Source: Thalassotalea sediminis (GTDB lineage Bacteria; Pseudomonadota; Gammaproteobacteria; Enterobacterales; Alteromonadaceae). From it: DNA of 64,000 nt. The position numbers were made by a program, and so were the translations under genes. Each line of letters opens with the position of its first letter. Position 1 is the first letter of the stretch. The notes under the pieces were generated by a model. It was not told where the DNA came from. It searched no databases and worked only from the letters and a program-made list of their open reading frames with translations. Of the stretch, positions 35,607-43,704 are shown in pieces. The DNA lies in the NCBI RefSeq assembly GCF_030295915.1, contig NZ_AP027361.1, positions 1,736,001-1,800,000 on the forward strand. Reading direction: 5' to 3'.

Positions 35607-36116
35607 CTAACCTATACAGCAACGCTTGTATTTTTTCCCACTACCACAAGGGCATGATGTATTGCGCGTCAGTTTAACACATGCTTTTTGCTCAATTACG
35701 TCACCGTCGTAGTAGCGCCACTGACCATTTTCAACAATAAAACGTGACTGTTCGGTCATTTGACAATAGGTATCATTATAAATGTAGTAGGCAGTAAAGT
35801 TCACTATTGGATACTTTAGTGCTGTGTTTTCATTTTCAACAGTGCAATTAACATTATCAATTGCTACAGCATCAGCTCGATGTATATTAAGTTTTATCCA
35901 ACGACTTTGTTGACACCAATCTGCAATTTCGCTTTTTAACGTCGCGCTTTTGGCATGATCTGCATAAGTTTCATAGAGGTAATCAACGTTATTATGTGCA
36001 TAGCTATAATATCGAGAACGCATTAACTGTTCTGGAAATACTGCCACGCGTTTTTTTTCTATAATGCTTTTACAGCATACATCTTCATCAAGGCCACTAC
36101 CGCATATACAAAGCAT
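35607..36116 (-). CDS. ychJ: YchJ-family SEC-C domain protein
   Basis: 169 residues. SEC-C metal-binding motifs lie at both ends: CICGSGLDEDVCC at the N-terminus and CPCGSGKKYKRCC at the C-terminus. Between them is the YchJ domain (LMRSRYYSYAHNNVDYLYETY) with an NTF2-like look. UPF0225/YchJ is widespread and of unknown function. Confidence 0.93.
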   Translation of the reverse strand: MLCICGSGLDEDVCCKSIIEKKRVAVFPEQLMRSRYYSYAHNNVDYLYETYADHAKSATLKSEIADWCQQSRWIKLNIHRADAVAIDNVNCTVENENTALKYPIVNFTAYYIYNDTYCQMTEQSRFIVENGQWRYYDGDVIEQKACVKLTRNTSCPCGSGKKYKRCCIG

Positions 36117-36187
36117 GTTTTGAGCTCACTCTATCAAACAGGCTGCCATTTTATGGAGATGATAAATATTTGCAATAATACTTTCAC

Positions 36188-36592
36188 TTAATGCAATGTA
36201 TTCTGTTTTGTTAAAACGACACATTCTGTTTTCCCTAATCGCGCATACTCTTGTAATTCTTTTATTTCTTCTTGTTTTAAGCAAGGGTTACATAAAACCA
36301 CAGCAGAGCAGTTACCTTTACGCAGGGCTGACTTAATATTGTCTAAACTCACGGGCGTTTTTGCGGTATTTACTTTTAGTATTTTACTTGTGTCTAAGTG
36401 CTTAAGTTCATTTAATGCTGTTAAAGAAGCGCCTTCAGGATTTACTAACAATACCCACTTCTTATCTAACGCATGACGCTGACAAATTTCGACATATTGC
36501 ATCGACGCTTGATGACTCTCATCGACTGATTGGACGTTAAGCCAGTGAAAACGTGATTTATTGTTTTTTGATGTTAAAGAGATATTATTCAT
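36188..36592 (-). CDS. sulA: SulA-like SOS cell-division inhibitor
   Basis: 134 residues from the ATG at 36592, which has AGGTGA upstream; the longer frame to 36625 would cross the LexA box. The RecA-like SulA core shows KKWVLLVNPEGASLTALNELKHLD and SAVVLCNPCLKQEEIKELQEYA. The protein should bind FtsZ and stop division during the SOS response. A LexA box overlaps the expected promoter, which strongly supports the call even though SulA proteins diverge quickly. Confidence 0.8.
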   Translation of the reverse strand: MNNISLTSKNNKSRFHWLNVQSVDESHQASMQYVEICQRHALDKKWVLLVNPEGASLTALNELKHLDTSKILKVNTAKTPVSLDNIKSALRKGNCSAVVLCNPCLKQEEIKELQEYARLGKTECVVLTKQNTLH

Positions 36593-36612
36593 ACTGTTCA
36601 CCTGTACATATA

Positions 36613-36628
36613 CTGTATAAAACAACAG
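36613..36628 (-). promoter_or_regulatory. LexA box of the sulA-like gene
   Basis: CTGTATAAAACAACAG matches CTGT-N8-ACAG and is flanked by TA on both sides, giving the TACTGT...ACAGTA outer palindrome. It is 20 bases upstream of the chosen start. Confidence 0.9.
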
Positions 36629-36911
36629 TATATGTATTTTTATCTTAAATCAAGCAAAATTTTAATTAAAAATAAACAAAAGGTGTTTAATGTTTGTACA
36701 GGCATAAAAGATAGGTGGGAAGTTAATGCAACAGAGTATCGTAATGTTTTGACTATGTATTACTCAACGATATGACTGTATTTAAATAATCTTTGGCGGT
36801 AAATTGGTAGAACGCATTTAGCTTGTGAGTGGTTATTTCACCAAGCATTTGTCGTGAGGAATATGAAGTTACTGGGTTACACAACTGAATGCATAACCCT
36901 TCATGACGAGG
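36629..36911. other. Intergenic stretch, nothing clear
   Basis: No coding frame is convincing. Near 36880-36900, GGGTTA and TAACCC form a small stem without a U-run, possibly a weak end signal for the minus-strand gene that stops at 36912. Confidence 0.5.
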
Positions 36912-37328
36912 TTATTTAGCTAAACGGCTTAGCTCTTTAATTCTGTCTCTCGTCATCAATATATAACATTTTTTATAAGCAGAAGCTGCTTTTGTGTCAG
37001 GAGATATATGTAAATATTGCCAACGGCAGTTATTTTCTCGGTAGGTAATAAAGTTACGTTGAGAGCGTTTAAACATATCTAAGGCTGCTCTTCGGCCTGT
37101 AACAATAGCAAATTCTTCAAGTACAAATGTTTGGTTATTAATCCATGTTTGCATTTCTTTATCTACCGCTGTTTTTACATTATCAAAACACATTGATAGT
37201 TCACTTACTGCATTATAGTTTTTCTCGCATACAGCAATTGATTTTTCATTGACAGCGATTGCACTTTGGCTAAATAAGCATGCAAAACTAATACATATGT
37301 AAAAAGCATAAATGGTTAGTTGCTTCAT
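36912..37328 (-). CDS. Exported DUF1311/LprI-like protein
   Basis: 138 residues. A signal peptide (about 1-25, cleavage near AIA) is followed by a cysteine-containing helical domain with CEKNYNAVSELSMCFDN and RNFITYRENNCRWQY, the pattern of LprI N-terminal (DUF1311) proteins, some of which inhibit lysozyme. Its start overlaps the stop of yciI by one base (TAATG), so it is translated as part of the yciB-yciI operon. Confidence 0.8.
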   Translation of the reverse strand: MKQLTIYAFYICISFACLFSQSAIAVNEKSIAVCEKNYNAVSELSMCFDNVKTAVDKEMQTWINNQTFVLEEFAIVTGRRAALDMFKRSQRNFITYRENNCRWQYLHISPDTKAASAYKKCYILMTRDRIKELSRLAK

Positions 37329-37630
37329 TACGCTGGAAGTACCTTTTTATATGGTTTAACGGTAACGTTTTTATAAACACCAGCCTTAATATAGGGGTCT
37401 TGATCAGCCCAATTTTTTGCACTTTCAAGGTTTTCAAATTTGGCAATTATCAATGAACCAGTGAAACCTGCCTCTCCTGGGTTTTCACTGTCAATGGCTG
37501 GACAAGGGCCAGCAACGAGCAATCTACCTTCATTTTGCAATTCAGATAATCGTGCTAAATGCTTATCTCTCACTGTCATTCTTAAAGAAAGGCTGTTCTC
37601 TACATCTTCACTATAGATCAAATAATACAT
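37328..37630 (-). CDS. yciI: YciI-family protein
   Basis: 100 residues, a standard Yci[28 protein letters not shown], the [10 protein letters not shown] turn with conserved His in the helix, and [18 protein letters not shown]. It forms a ferredoxin-like dimer. The gene sits 8 bases after yciB, a conserved neighbourhood in gammaproteobacteria. It overlaps the next gene by one base. Confidence 0.93.
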   Translation of the reverse strand: MYYLIYSEDVENSLSLRMTVRDKHLARLSELQNEGRLLVAGPCPAIDSENPGEAGFTGSLIIAKFENLESAKNWADQDPYIKAGVYKNVTVKPYKKVLPA

Positions 37631-37638
37631 GTTAACTC

Positions 37639-38196
37639 TTACTTTGGATCTTCTGGGGTTTCTGATTCTTCTTGTGGTAAATATTTATAAATAGCAAATA
37701 CCGTTGCAATGGCAAATATAAAGGTCATGCCCATCAAGCCAAAAACCTTAAAATTCACCCAAAATTCTTGAGAATAATTATACGCAATGTAAATGTTTAA
37801 CACTGCACAAAGGGCAAAAAAGCCGACCCAAGATAGATTTAATTTTTGCCAAATATTATTAGGTAACTCTAGAGACTCACCCATCAATTGTTTAATGATA
37901 TTCTTATTAAAAAACTTATCACTAACAAATAATACAATAGCAAATAGCCCATTTATAATGGTGACTTTCCACTTTAAAAACTCATCATTTTGGAAAAAGA
38001 TAGTGAGACCACCGAATACCGCAATTAATGCGAAAAAAATCCATTGGCGTTTTGGTATTGGCTTTTTTCTTACTACAAACGATAAAAGATGGATCGCAGA
38101 CGCCACAATTAATGCGCCTGTTGCCCAATAAATGCCTGCCACTTTCCACGCGATAAAAAAGACAATAAGCGGTAAATATTCTAAAAAAGCGTGCAT
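37639..38196 (-). CDS. yciB: Inner-membrane septation protein YciB (IspZ family)
   Basis: 185 residues from the ATG at 38196; the longer frame to 38256 adds twenty residues not seen in the family. Five to six membrane helices are visible. The blocks [22 protein letters not shown] and [25 protein letters not shown] are characteristic. It is linked to cell-envelope synthesis and septation. It leads an operon with yciI and the DUF1311 gene. Confidence 0.95.
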   Translation of the reverse strand: MHAFLEYLPLIVFFIAWKVAGIYWATGALIVASAIHLLSFVVRKKPIPKRQWIFFALIAVFGGLTIFFQNDEFLKWKVTIINGLFAIVLFVSDKFFNKNIIKQLMGESLELPNNIWQKLNLSWVGFFALCAVLNIYIAYNYSQEFWVNFKVFGLMGMTFIFAIATVFAIYKYLPQEESETPEDPK

Positions 38197-38321
38197 GTTA
38201 AAACTTATTGATAATTGGTGGTAGATGATTCTAACGAATGCGGGAAAGATCTCCAAACTTTAATTCTAGAAATCCTTCCACTTATTCGGCAAGTTGTATT
38301 GAGGTTGCGATAAGCTGCTAT

Positions 38322-39557
38322 TTAAATGACGTTTTGTTGATAACCAAATGGATCATCAATACTATGCGCAGGTACAGTAAACCATTTGGCTCCTTCATCA
38401 GTCATGTAGAAGTGATCTTCTAGTCGAATACCGAACTCTTGAGGGAATACCAGCATTGGTTCATTAGAAAAGCACATACCACGAGCCAATGGTGTTTGTT
38501 CACTGCGAACTAAATAAGGCCATTCATGAATATCTAAACCAATGCCATGTCCTGTGCGGTGAGGGCAACCTGGTGTTTGATAGTCAGGACCAAGCCCTTG
38601 GTTTTTTAAGTATTCTCGAGCTGCAATATCAACGTCGCCACACGGTTTACCTATGTGTGCGGCATTAAATGCAGCGATTTGTGCGTTCTTTTCAACTTGC
38701 CACATTTCTCGTTGCTTATCTGTTGCTTCGCCAAATACGTATGACCTTGTGATATCAGAGTTATAGCCGTGTAATTGATAGCCGGTATCAATTAAAACCA
38801 TATCATTTTGTTCGAGGTTCTTAGGTGTTTTTACACCATGGGGGTATGAAGAGTCTGAGCCAAACAAAACGATACAAAAATAAGAGCCATTAACGGCACC
38901 AACTGCGCGGTGCGCTTGATCAATAAATGATTCAACTTCTTTTGTTGATATTCCTACTCTAAGGATTCTTGCGACTGCTTTGTGAACTTCTAACGTCATA
39001 TTCATTGCGGTTTGCAAAATGGCAATTTCATGCTCAGATTTCTGCATTCTACAACCAGCGGTGACTGGTTTTGCATCAATGAGGTTTAAGTTTTCAGCAA
39101 GATTTTGAATACCGTTTGAAATGAAAAAAGCTGTCGACTCATCAATGGCGAGCGTTTGGCAGTTAGGTACCTTTTTATAAAGTGTTTCTATACAGCAATG
39201 AAAGGGGCTCTCATGCTCATGCCATCCCTGTACATCGCCTGCAATAACCATGTGTTGTTTTAAGGTGTCTATTTCAAAATGTGGAGCAATATAAGTAATG
39301 GTGCCATCTTGCGTCATAATAGCCCCCACTAATCGCTCACTAGCGTACCATTTTGTACCGGTAAAATAATAAAGGTTTGTTCCTGCATTTAAATAAACAG
39401 CATCAATGTTGTTTAGCGACATCAACTCTGTGGCTTTTTGTATACGCGTTTGGTATTCCTCAGCTGAAATACTTGCAATGTCTGGTGCTAGTTTTTTAAG
39501 TTTTTTGAGTTCAATATCTGCCGTTGAACCACCAATTCCTATCATCACTTTACTCAC
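38322..39557 (-). CDS. M24-family Xaa-Pro peptidase
   Basis: 411 residues. An N-terminal creatinase-like domain (about 30-170) precedes the pita-bread catalytic domain. The five metal ligands are visible: Asp in LIDTGY, Asp in NSDITRSY, His in RTGHGIGLDIHE, Glu in SNEPMLV and Glu in GIRLEDHFY. It probably releases N-terminal residues before proline or splits X-Pro dipeptides. It is a single gene, oriented away from the chemosensory cluster. Confidence 0.93.
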   Translation of the reverse strand: MSKVMIGIGGSTADIELKKLKKLAPDIASISAEEYQTRIQKATELMSLNNIDAVYLNAGTNLYYFTGTKWYASERLVGAIMTQDGTITYIAPHFEIDTLKQHMVIAGDVQGWHEHESPFHCCIETLYKKVPNCQTLAIDESTAFFISNGIQNLAENLNLIDAKPVTAGCRMQKSEHEIAILQTAMNMTLEVHKAVARILRVGISTKEVESFIDQAHRAVGAVNGSYFCIVLFGSDSSYPHGVKTPKNLEQNDMVLIDTGYQLHGYNSDITRSYVFGEATDKQREMWQVEKNAQIAAFNAAHIGKPCGDVDIAAREYLKNQGLGPDYQTPGCPHRTGHGIGLDIHEWPYLVRSEQTPLARGMCFSNEPMLVFPQEFGIRLEDHFYMTDEGAKWFTVPAHSIDDPFGYQQNVI

Positions 39558-39813
39558 TTTTTTATCTATTTGGGTAAATCGGAATTATGCCATGACAAAA
39601 GCAATAATGAAATATCGTATACAATATATTGGTGGCCGTTTGGTAGTTTGGATAACCGCGCCAATAAGAAATATTTACGTTAAAAAAGGTCGGTGTTTGT
39701 TACGTTATTGTTAACCTAGTGATATTTATCAAATATTTTAGTCGTAAACTTGCGATACCCCAATTTTGTTATATCTTTCAAAGTAATGAGAAAAATGTCT
39801 AGGGAAAGCGCTA
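39558..39813. other. Promoter region of the chemosensory cluster
   Basis: This 256-base stretch separates the divergent peptidase gene from the cluster. No gene is seen and no promoter element could be assigned with confidence. Confidence 0.5.
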
Positions 39814-40086
39814 ATGTTTAAATTACCCAGTGATTTAACAATCGCACAAGTTGAAGCATGTAGAGAACAATATTTAACGTATATTGATAAGCATGACGAC
39901 ATAGAACTTGACGATAGTGACGTTAATCGTATTGATACTGTTGGTGTTCAACTTTTGCTTGCAATGGTTGTTCATAGCGTAGCGTTAAAAAAGTCTCTTA
40001 CCTGGCAAAACAAATCATCTGTTGTAAATTCTAGCTTTAAGCAGCTTGGAATTCATGATCCCTCATTGCATCAATACCTTGATTGA
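39814..40086 (+). CDS. STAS-domain protein, first gene of the chemosensory cluster
   Basis: 90 residues. It has the anti-sigma-antagonist fold (LTIAQVEACREQYLTYI, IELDDSDVNRIDTVGVQLLLAMV). The usual phosphorylated Ser in DSxG is Thr here (IDTVG), which can still be phosphorylated or may be locked. STAS proteins are known at the head of che2-like clusters in Shewanella, Vibrio and Pseudomonas relatives. The partner may be the HATPase domain encoded at 50606. GGAAAGCG is upstream. Confidence 0.87.
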   Translation: MFKLPSDLTIAQVEACREQYLTYIDKHDDIELDDSDVNRIDTVGVQLLLAMVVHSVALKKSLTWQNKSSVVNSSFKQLGIHDPSLHQYLD

Positions 40087-40141
40087 AAAGATAAAAAATA
40101 AGTACTTATTTTAAAAATAAAAATTTTAGAAGGAAAAAAGT

Positions 40142-40504
40142 ATGCCCAAAATTCTAGTTGTAGACGATTCTAACTCTATACGCGATATGGTTAGCTTTAC
40201 TCTGAAAAGTGCGGGCTATGAAACCGTAGAAGCTAAAGATGGTAAGGAAGGGTTAACGCGTGCACAAGCGGGCACTTTCGACCTTGTGATTTCAGATGTC
40301 AATATGCCAATAATGGATGGTATTACCTTGTGCCAAGAGTTACGAAAATTACCCTCATTTAAGTTCACGCCTATTCTCATGTTAACGACTGAAAGCTCAG
40401 GTGATATGAAAATGCGTGGTAAAGCGGCTGGCGCAACAGGATGGCTAGTAAAACCATTCAATCCTGAGAAGTTATTGGCCACAATTAAACGTGTCGTTAG
40501 GTAA
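40142..40504 (+). CDS. cheY: CheY-type response regulator
   Basis: 120 residues, a single receiver domain. Acidic pair at 8-9 (VVDDSNS), phosphoacceptor Asp52 (VISDVNMP), Thr in LTTES and Lys in WLVKPF are all present. The Trp in GATGWLVKPF at the Tyr106 position is usual in CheY proteins of this cluster type. It is followed 6 bases later by cheA. AGGAAAAAAG is upstream. Confidence 0.93.
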   Translation: MPKILVVDDSNSIRDMVSFTLKSAGYETVEAKDGKEGLTRAQAGTFDLVISDVNMPIMDGITLCQELRKLPSFKFTPILMLTTESSGDMKMRGKAAGATGWLVKPFNPEKLLATIKRVVR

Positions 40505-40510
40505 CATGCC

Positions 40511-42646
40511 ATGAGCGTAGATCTTTCTCAATTTATCCCTAATTTCTTAGCTGAAAGTTTCGAAGGACTTGAACTAATGGAGTCAAGTTTATTGAACCTA
40601 GAGCAAGGTGATGACGAAACAATGAATGCTATTTTTCGTGCAGCTCACTCAATTAAAGGGGGAGCAGGTACGTTTGGTTTTGATCATGTTACTGAGTTTA
40701 CTCATTTAGTTGAGACTTTATTAGATGAAATGAGAAATGGTCAACGAGCGATAAAGCAGGATGACGTTGAATTGCTATTGGTATCAGTTGATTGCATGAG
40801 AATGTTAATCGAAGCAATTCGAGACGAAGGTGATTATGACAAGGATAAAATTGACGAAACTTATCAACTCTTGCTCGTCGCATTAAAGGGAAAAGAACCC
40901 GATTTACTGCCAACAACGAATAATAGCACTGATAAAAGTGTTACAAGCACCGATGGTATGACGGAATGGAATATATCGTTTATTCCAGAACACCACCTAG
41001 TACAAACAGGCAATGACCCTTTATTATTATTTAACGCCTTAGCAGAACTCGGTGAGTTGAAAGTTGAGGCTAATTGTAACAACTTACCTTCGATCTTAGA
41101 TGCAGATCCACAAGAGCTTTATTTAAGCTGGAACTTGACCTTGCATTCAAAAAACGCATCTGAAGCGCTTATCAGGGAAGTATTTGAATGGGTAGAAGAT
41201 GAATGTGAACTTACTATTACCCAAAATAAACCCGCCGAATGTGACGTCGAATCAGCAAACCTAGAAGAAAAGCTTACTGCCTCTCAACCTGCTGATAGTA
41301 ATGATACTGCAAACCTTGATGAAAGCCTTACAGTTGAAAAAGTTGCAGAAAATACTCAACAAGAAAAGCAAGTTATAAAAGCGCCAACTAAATCAACGTC
41401 TAAAACTAAAGTTGATGCTGGTTCAATTCGTGTGGGTGTTGATAAGGTCGATAGTTTAATCAATCTTGTTGGCGAATTGGTGATCACGCAATCTATGCTT
41501 TCAGAGCTAGGCTCTGATTTTGATCTGTCAAAAGTTGAGCGTTTAACATCGGGCTTAGAACAATTGTTGCAAAACACAAAAGAGCTCCAAGAAAGTGTGA
41601 TGCGTATTAGAATGTTACCCATTAGTTTTGCTTTTAATCGCTTTCCTCGATTGATTCATGATCTGGGTAAAAAAACAGGTAAAGATATTGAGTTAGTGCT
41701 TAAAGGAGAACAAACCGAACTCGATAAAACGGTGATGGAACAAATTAGTGATCCTTTAGTTCATCTGGTACGAAATGCGGTAGATCACGGCATAGAGACT
41801 GCTGAAGTTAGAGCTGCGAATGGAAAAGCAACCAAAGGTAAAATTGTCCTTGATGCCTATCATCAAGGGGGCAATATTGTTATTGAAATCAAAGATGACG
41901 GCGGTGGTATTAATCGAGATGCTGTTTATAACAAAGCTGTTGAAAAAGGTATTGTCGATGCGGGTACTTCATTAACCGATAACCAAGTTTTCGAATTGAT
42001 TTTTGAACCTGGCTTTTCAACCGCACAAGAAATTAGCGATATTTCTGGACGTGGCGTCGGGATGGATGTTGTTAAGAAAAATATCCAAGCACTGGGGGGG
42101 CGAATTCAAATTGATTCGACGCCAGGCGAAGGCTCAACGTTTAAAGTTAACTTACCATTAACACTTGCAATACTCGATGGTCAACTCGTTAAAGTAGGCT
42201 CTGAAACTTACATTGTACCGCTAATTACTATTGTTGAATCATTGCAAACAAAAGCTGAATTAATCAATCGTGTTTCAGGCGATATGGTGTTGTATCGTTT
42301 ACGAGAAGACAATGTACCTATTATTCCTATTTATAAACTTTTTGGTATTGCAAGCGATGCCGATGCGGACTCTTTAGAAGAAGCATTATTAGTTGTTGTT
42401 GAAGCTGATGGTCAAAAAGTTGGGTTACTTGTAGATGATTTACTTGCTCAACAGCAAGTGGTTATAAAAAGTCTAGATGAAAATTACCAACAAGTGGAAG
42501 GAATTTCAGGAGCAACAATATTAGGCGACGGTTCTGTCGCCATGATCTTAGATATTCCAGGATTGATCGAGTTAGCGATGCAAAATGCTAATCATCGACT
42601 TTCATCGAAAACGCATAGTCCAAGTGCAGAAGGAGCTATGATTTAA
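40511..42646 (+). CDS. cheA: Chemotaxis histidine kinase CheA
   Basis: 711 residues. The Hpt domain has His46 (AAHSIKGGAGTFGF). A middle domain follows (about 155-250, WNISFIPEHHLVQTGNDPLLL) like the P2-like module of this CheA type, then a Ser/Thr/Lys-rich linker, the dimerisation domain (VDSLINLVGELVITQSML), the HATPase (LVRNAVDHGIE, DDGGGINRD, GRGVGMDVV) and a CheW-like domain at the end. It signals from the receptors to CheY and CheB. Its stop overlaps the cheW start by one base (TAATG). Confidence 0.96.
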   Translation: MSVDLSQFIPNFLAESFEGLELMESSLLNLEQGDDETMNAIFRAAHSIKGGAGTFGFDHVTEFTHLVETLLDEMRNGQRAIKQDDVELLLVSVDCMRMLIEAIRDEGDYDKDKIDETYQLLLVALKGKEPDLLPTTNNSTDKSVTSTDGMTEWNISFIPEHHLVQTGNDPLLLFNALAELGELKVEANCNNLPSILDADPQELYLSWNLTLHSKNASEALIREVFEWVEDECELTITQNKPAECDVESANLEEKLTASQPADSNDTANLDESLTVEKVAENTQQEKQVIKAPTKSTSKTKVDAGSIRVGVDKVDSLINLVGELVITQSMLSELGSDFDLSKVERLTSGLEQLLQNTKELQESVMRIRMLPISFAFNRFPRLIHDLGKKTGKDIELVLKGEQTELDKTVMEQISDPLVHLVRNAVDHGIETAEVRAANGKATKGKIVLDAYHQGGNIVIEIKDDGGGINRDAVYNKAVEKGIVDAGTSLTDNQVFELIFEPGFSTAQEISDISGRGVGMDVVKKNIQALGGRIQIDSTPGEGSTFKVNLPLTLAILDGQLVKVGSETYIVPLITIVESLQTKAELINRVSGDMVLYRLREDNVPIIPIYKLFGIASDADADSLEEALLVVVEADGQKVGLLVDDLLAQQQVVIKSLDENYQQVEGISGATILGDGSVAMILDIPGLIELAMQNANHRLSSKTHSPSAEGAMI

Positions 42647-43200
42647 TGGATATTCAAGAACTTGTTAGTGATATACCCGTTGAGGGAGAGTATTCACTTG
42701 AAGGTATTGATTTTATTACTAGTGGTGAACAATACCTCACATTCACACTTGCAAAAGAGCAATACGCTGTTGATATTTTATGTGTCGAAGAAATACGCAG
42801 TTGGGAAAAACCAACGATTATTCCAAATTCTCCCTCGCATGTTTGCGGTGTTATTAATATGCGGGGAGTTATTGTCCCCATCATTGACTTACGGTTGAAA
42901 TTTACTATTGGAGAAGCCGTATACACAGAAACAACCGTTGTGATTGTTTTATCCATCGAAGGCAATGAACGTTCGAAAACCATAGGTTTTGTCGTAGATG
43001 CTGTTTCCGATGTTTTAAATGCCGAAGATACGGATATAAAAAATGCACCGGCCTTCGGTGGGTGTGTACCTCAGCATTTCATCGCAGGTCTTGTAAATGT
43101 AGGTGACAACGTTGTTACCTTACTTAATGTTGAAGCACTTAAACAATTAGAACCACACTCGTCAAAAGTAAGGGGGGAGCAATGGATCAAGAATACCTAA
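42646..43200 (+). CDS. cheW: CheW coupling protein 1
   Basis: 184 residues. A 23-residue N-terminal extension (MDIQELVSDIPVEGEYSLEG) precedes the CheW fold with YLTFTLAKEQYAVDILCVEEIR, INMRGVIVPIIDLRLKF and VDAVSDVL. It couples CheA to receptors. It overlaps both cheA and the second cheW (19 bases), so the three are translationally linked. Confidence 0.94.
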   Translation: MDIQELVSDIPVEGEYSLEGIDFITSGEQYLTFTLAKEQYAVDILCVEEIRSWEKPTIIPNSPSHVCGVINMRGVIVPIIDLRLKFTIGEAVYTETTVVIVLSIEGNERSKTIGFVVDAVSDVLNAEDTDIKNAPAFGGCVPQHFIAGLVNVGDNVVTLLNVEALKQLEPHSSKVRGEQWIKNT

Positions 43201-43691
43201 CCTTTATGCTTAATGGCGAAGAGTACGGTGTCGATATTCTTTGTGTTCAAGAGATCAGAGTTTGGTCAAATGTGACTGAATTACCTAACAAGCCCGACTA
43301 TTTAAAAGGCGTGATAAACCTGCGAGGTGTCATCATTCCTATCATTGATCTAAGGCAACGCTTTGGTCTGCAACCTTTAGAGTATGATGAACAGACTGTT
43401 ACTATTATTTTAAAAAGCCAATCAACAGAACAACCTATGGTTGTAGGTATTGTCGTAGACGCTGTTTCTGAAGTGTATAAATTTGACTTGAATGCGATTA
43501 GAACACCACCAAAGTTTGGCAGTAAAGTTGATGACTGTTTTTTAAAGGGATTAGCAAATATAGAGAATAAACTCATTATTCTTTTAGATAGCAATGCATT
43601 ACTCGATCAAGATGAACTCTATAGTTTATCACCATCCTCTCATTCTAAAGCGTCGACACAGCCGGTAAACGAATGCCAAGCAGCTGATTAA
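43182..43691 (+). CDS. cheW: CheW coupling protein 2
   Basis: 169 residues, about 45 percent like the first CheW by eye ([47 protein letters not shown]) but without the N-terminal extension. A strong GGGGGGAG ribosome site lies inside the first cheW gene. The pair probably arose by duplication and may serve different receptors (the soluble one and the small membrane one). The C-terminal tail is polar and Ser-rich. Confidence 0.94.
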   Translation: MDQEYLTFMLNGEEYGVDILCVQEIRVWSNVTELPNKPDYLKGVINLRGVIIPIIDLRQRFGLQPLEYDEQTVTIILKSQSTEQPMVVGIVVDAVSEVYKFDLNAIRTPPKFGSKVDDCFLKGLANIENKLIILLDSNALLDQDELYSLSPSSHSKASTQPVNECQAAD

Positions 43692-43704
43692 AGGAGCAAT
43701 ACAT

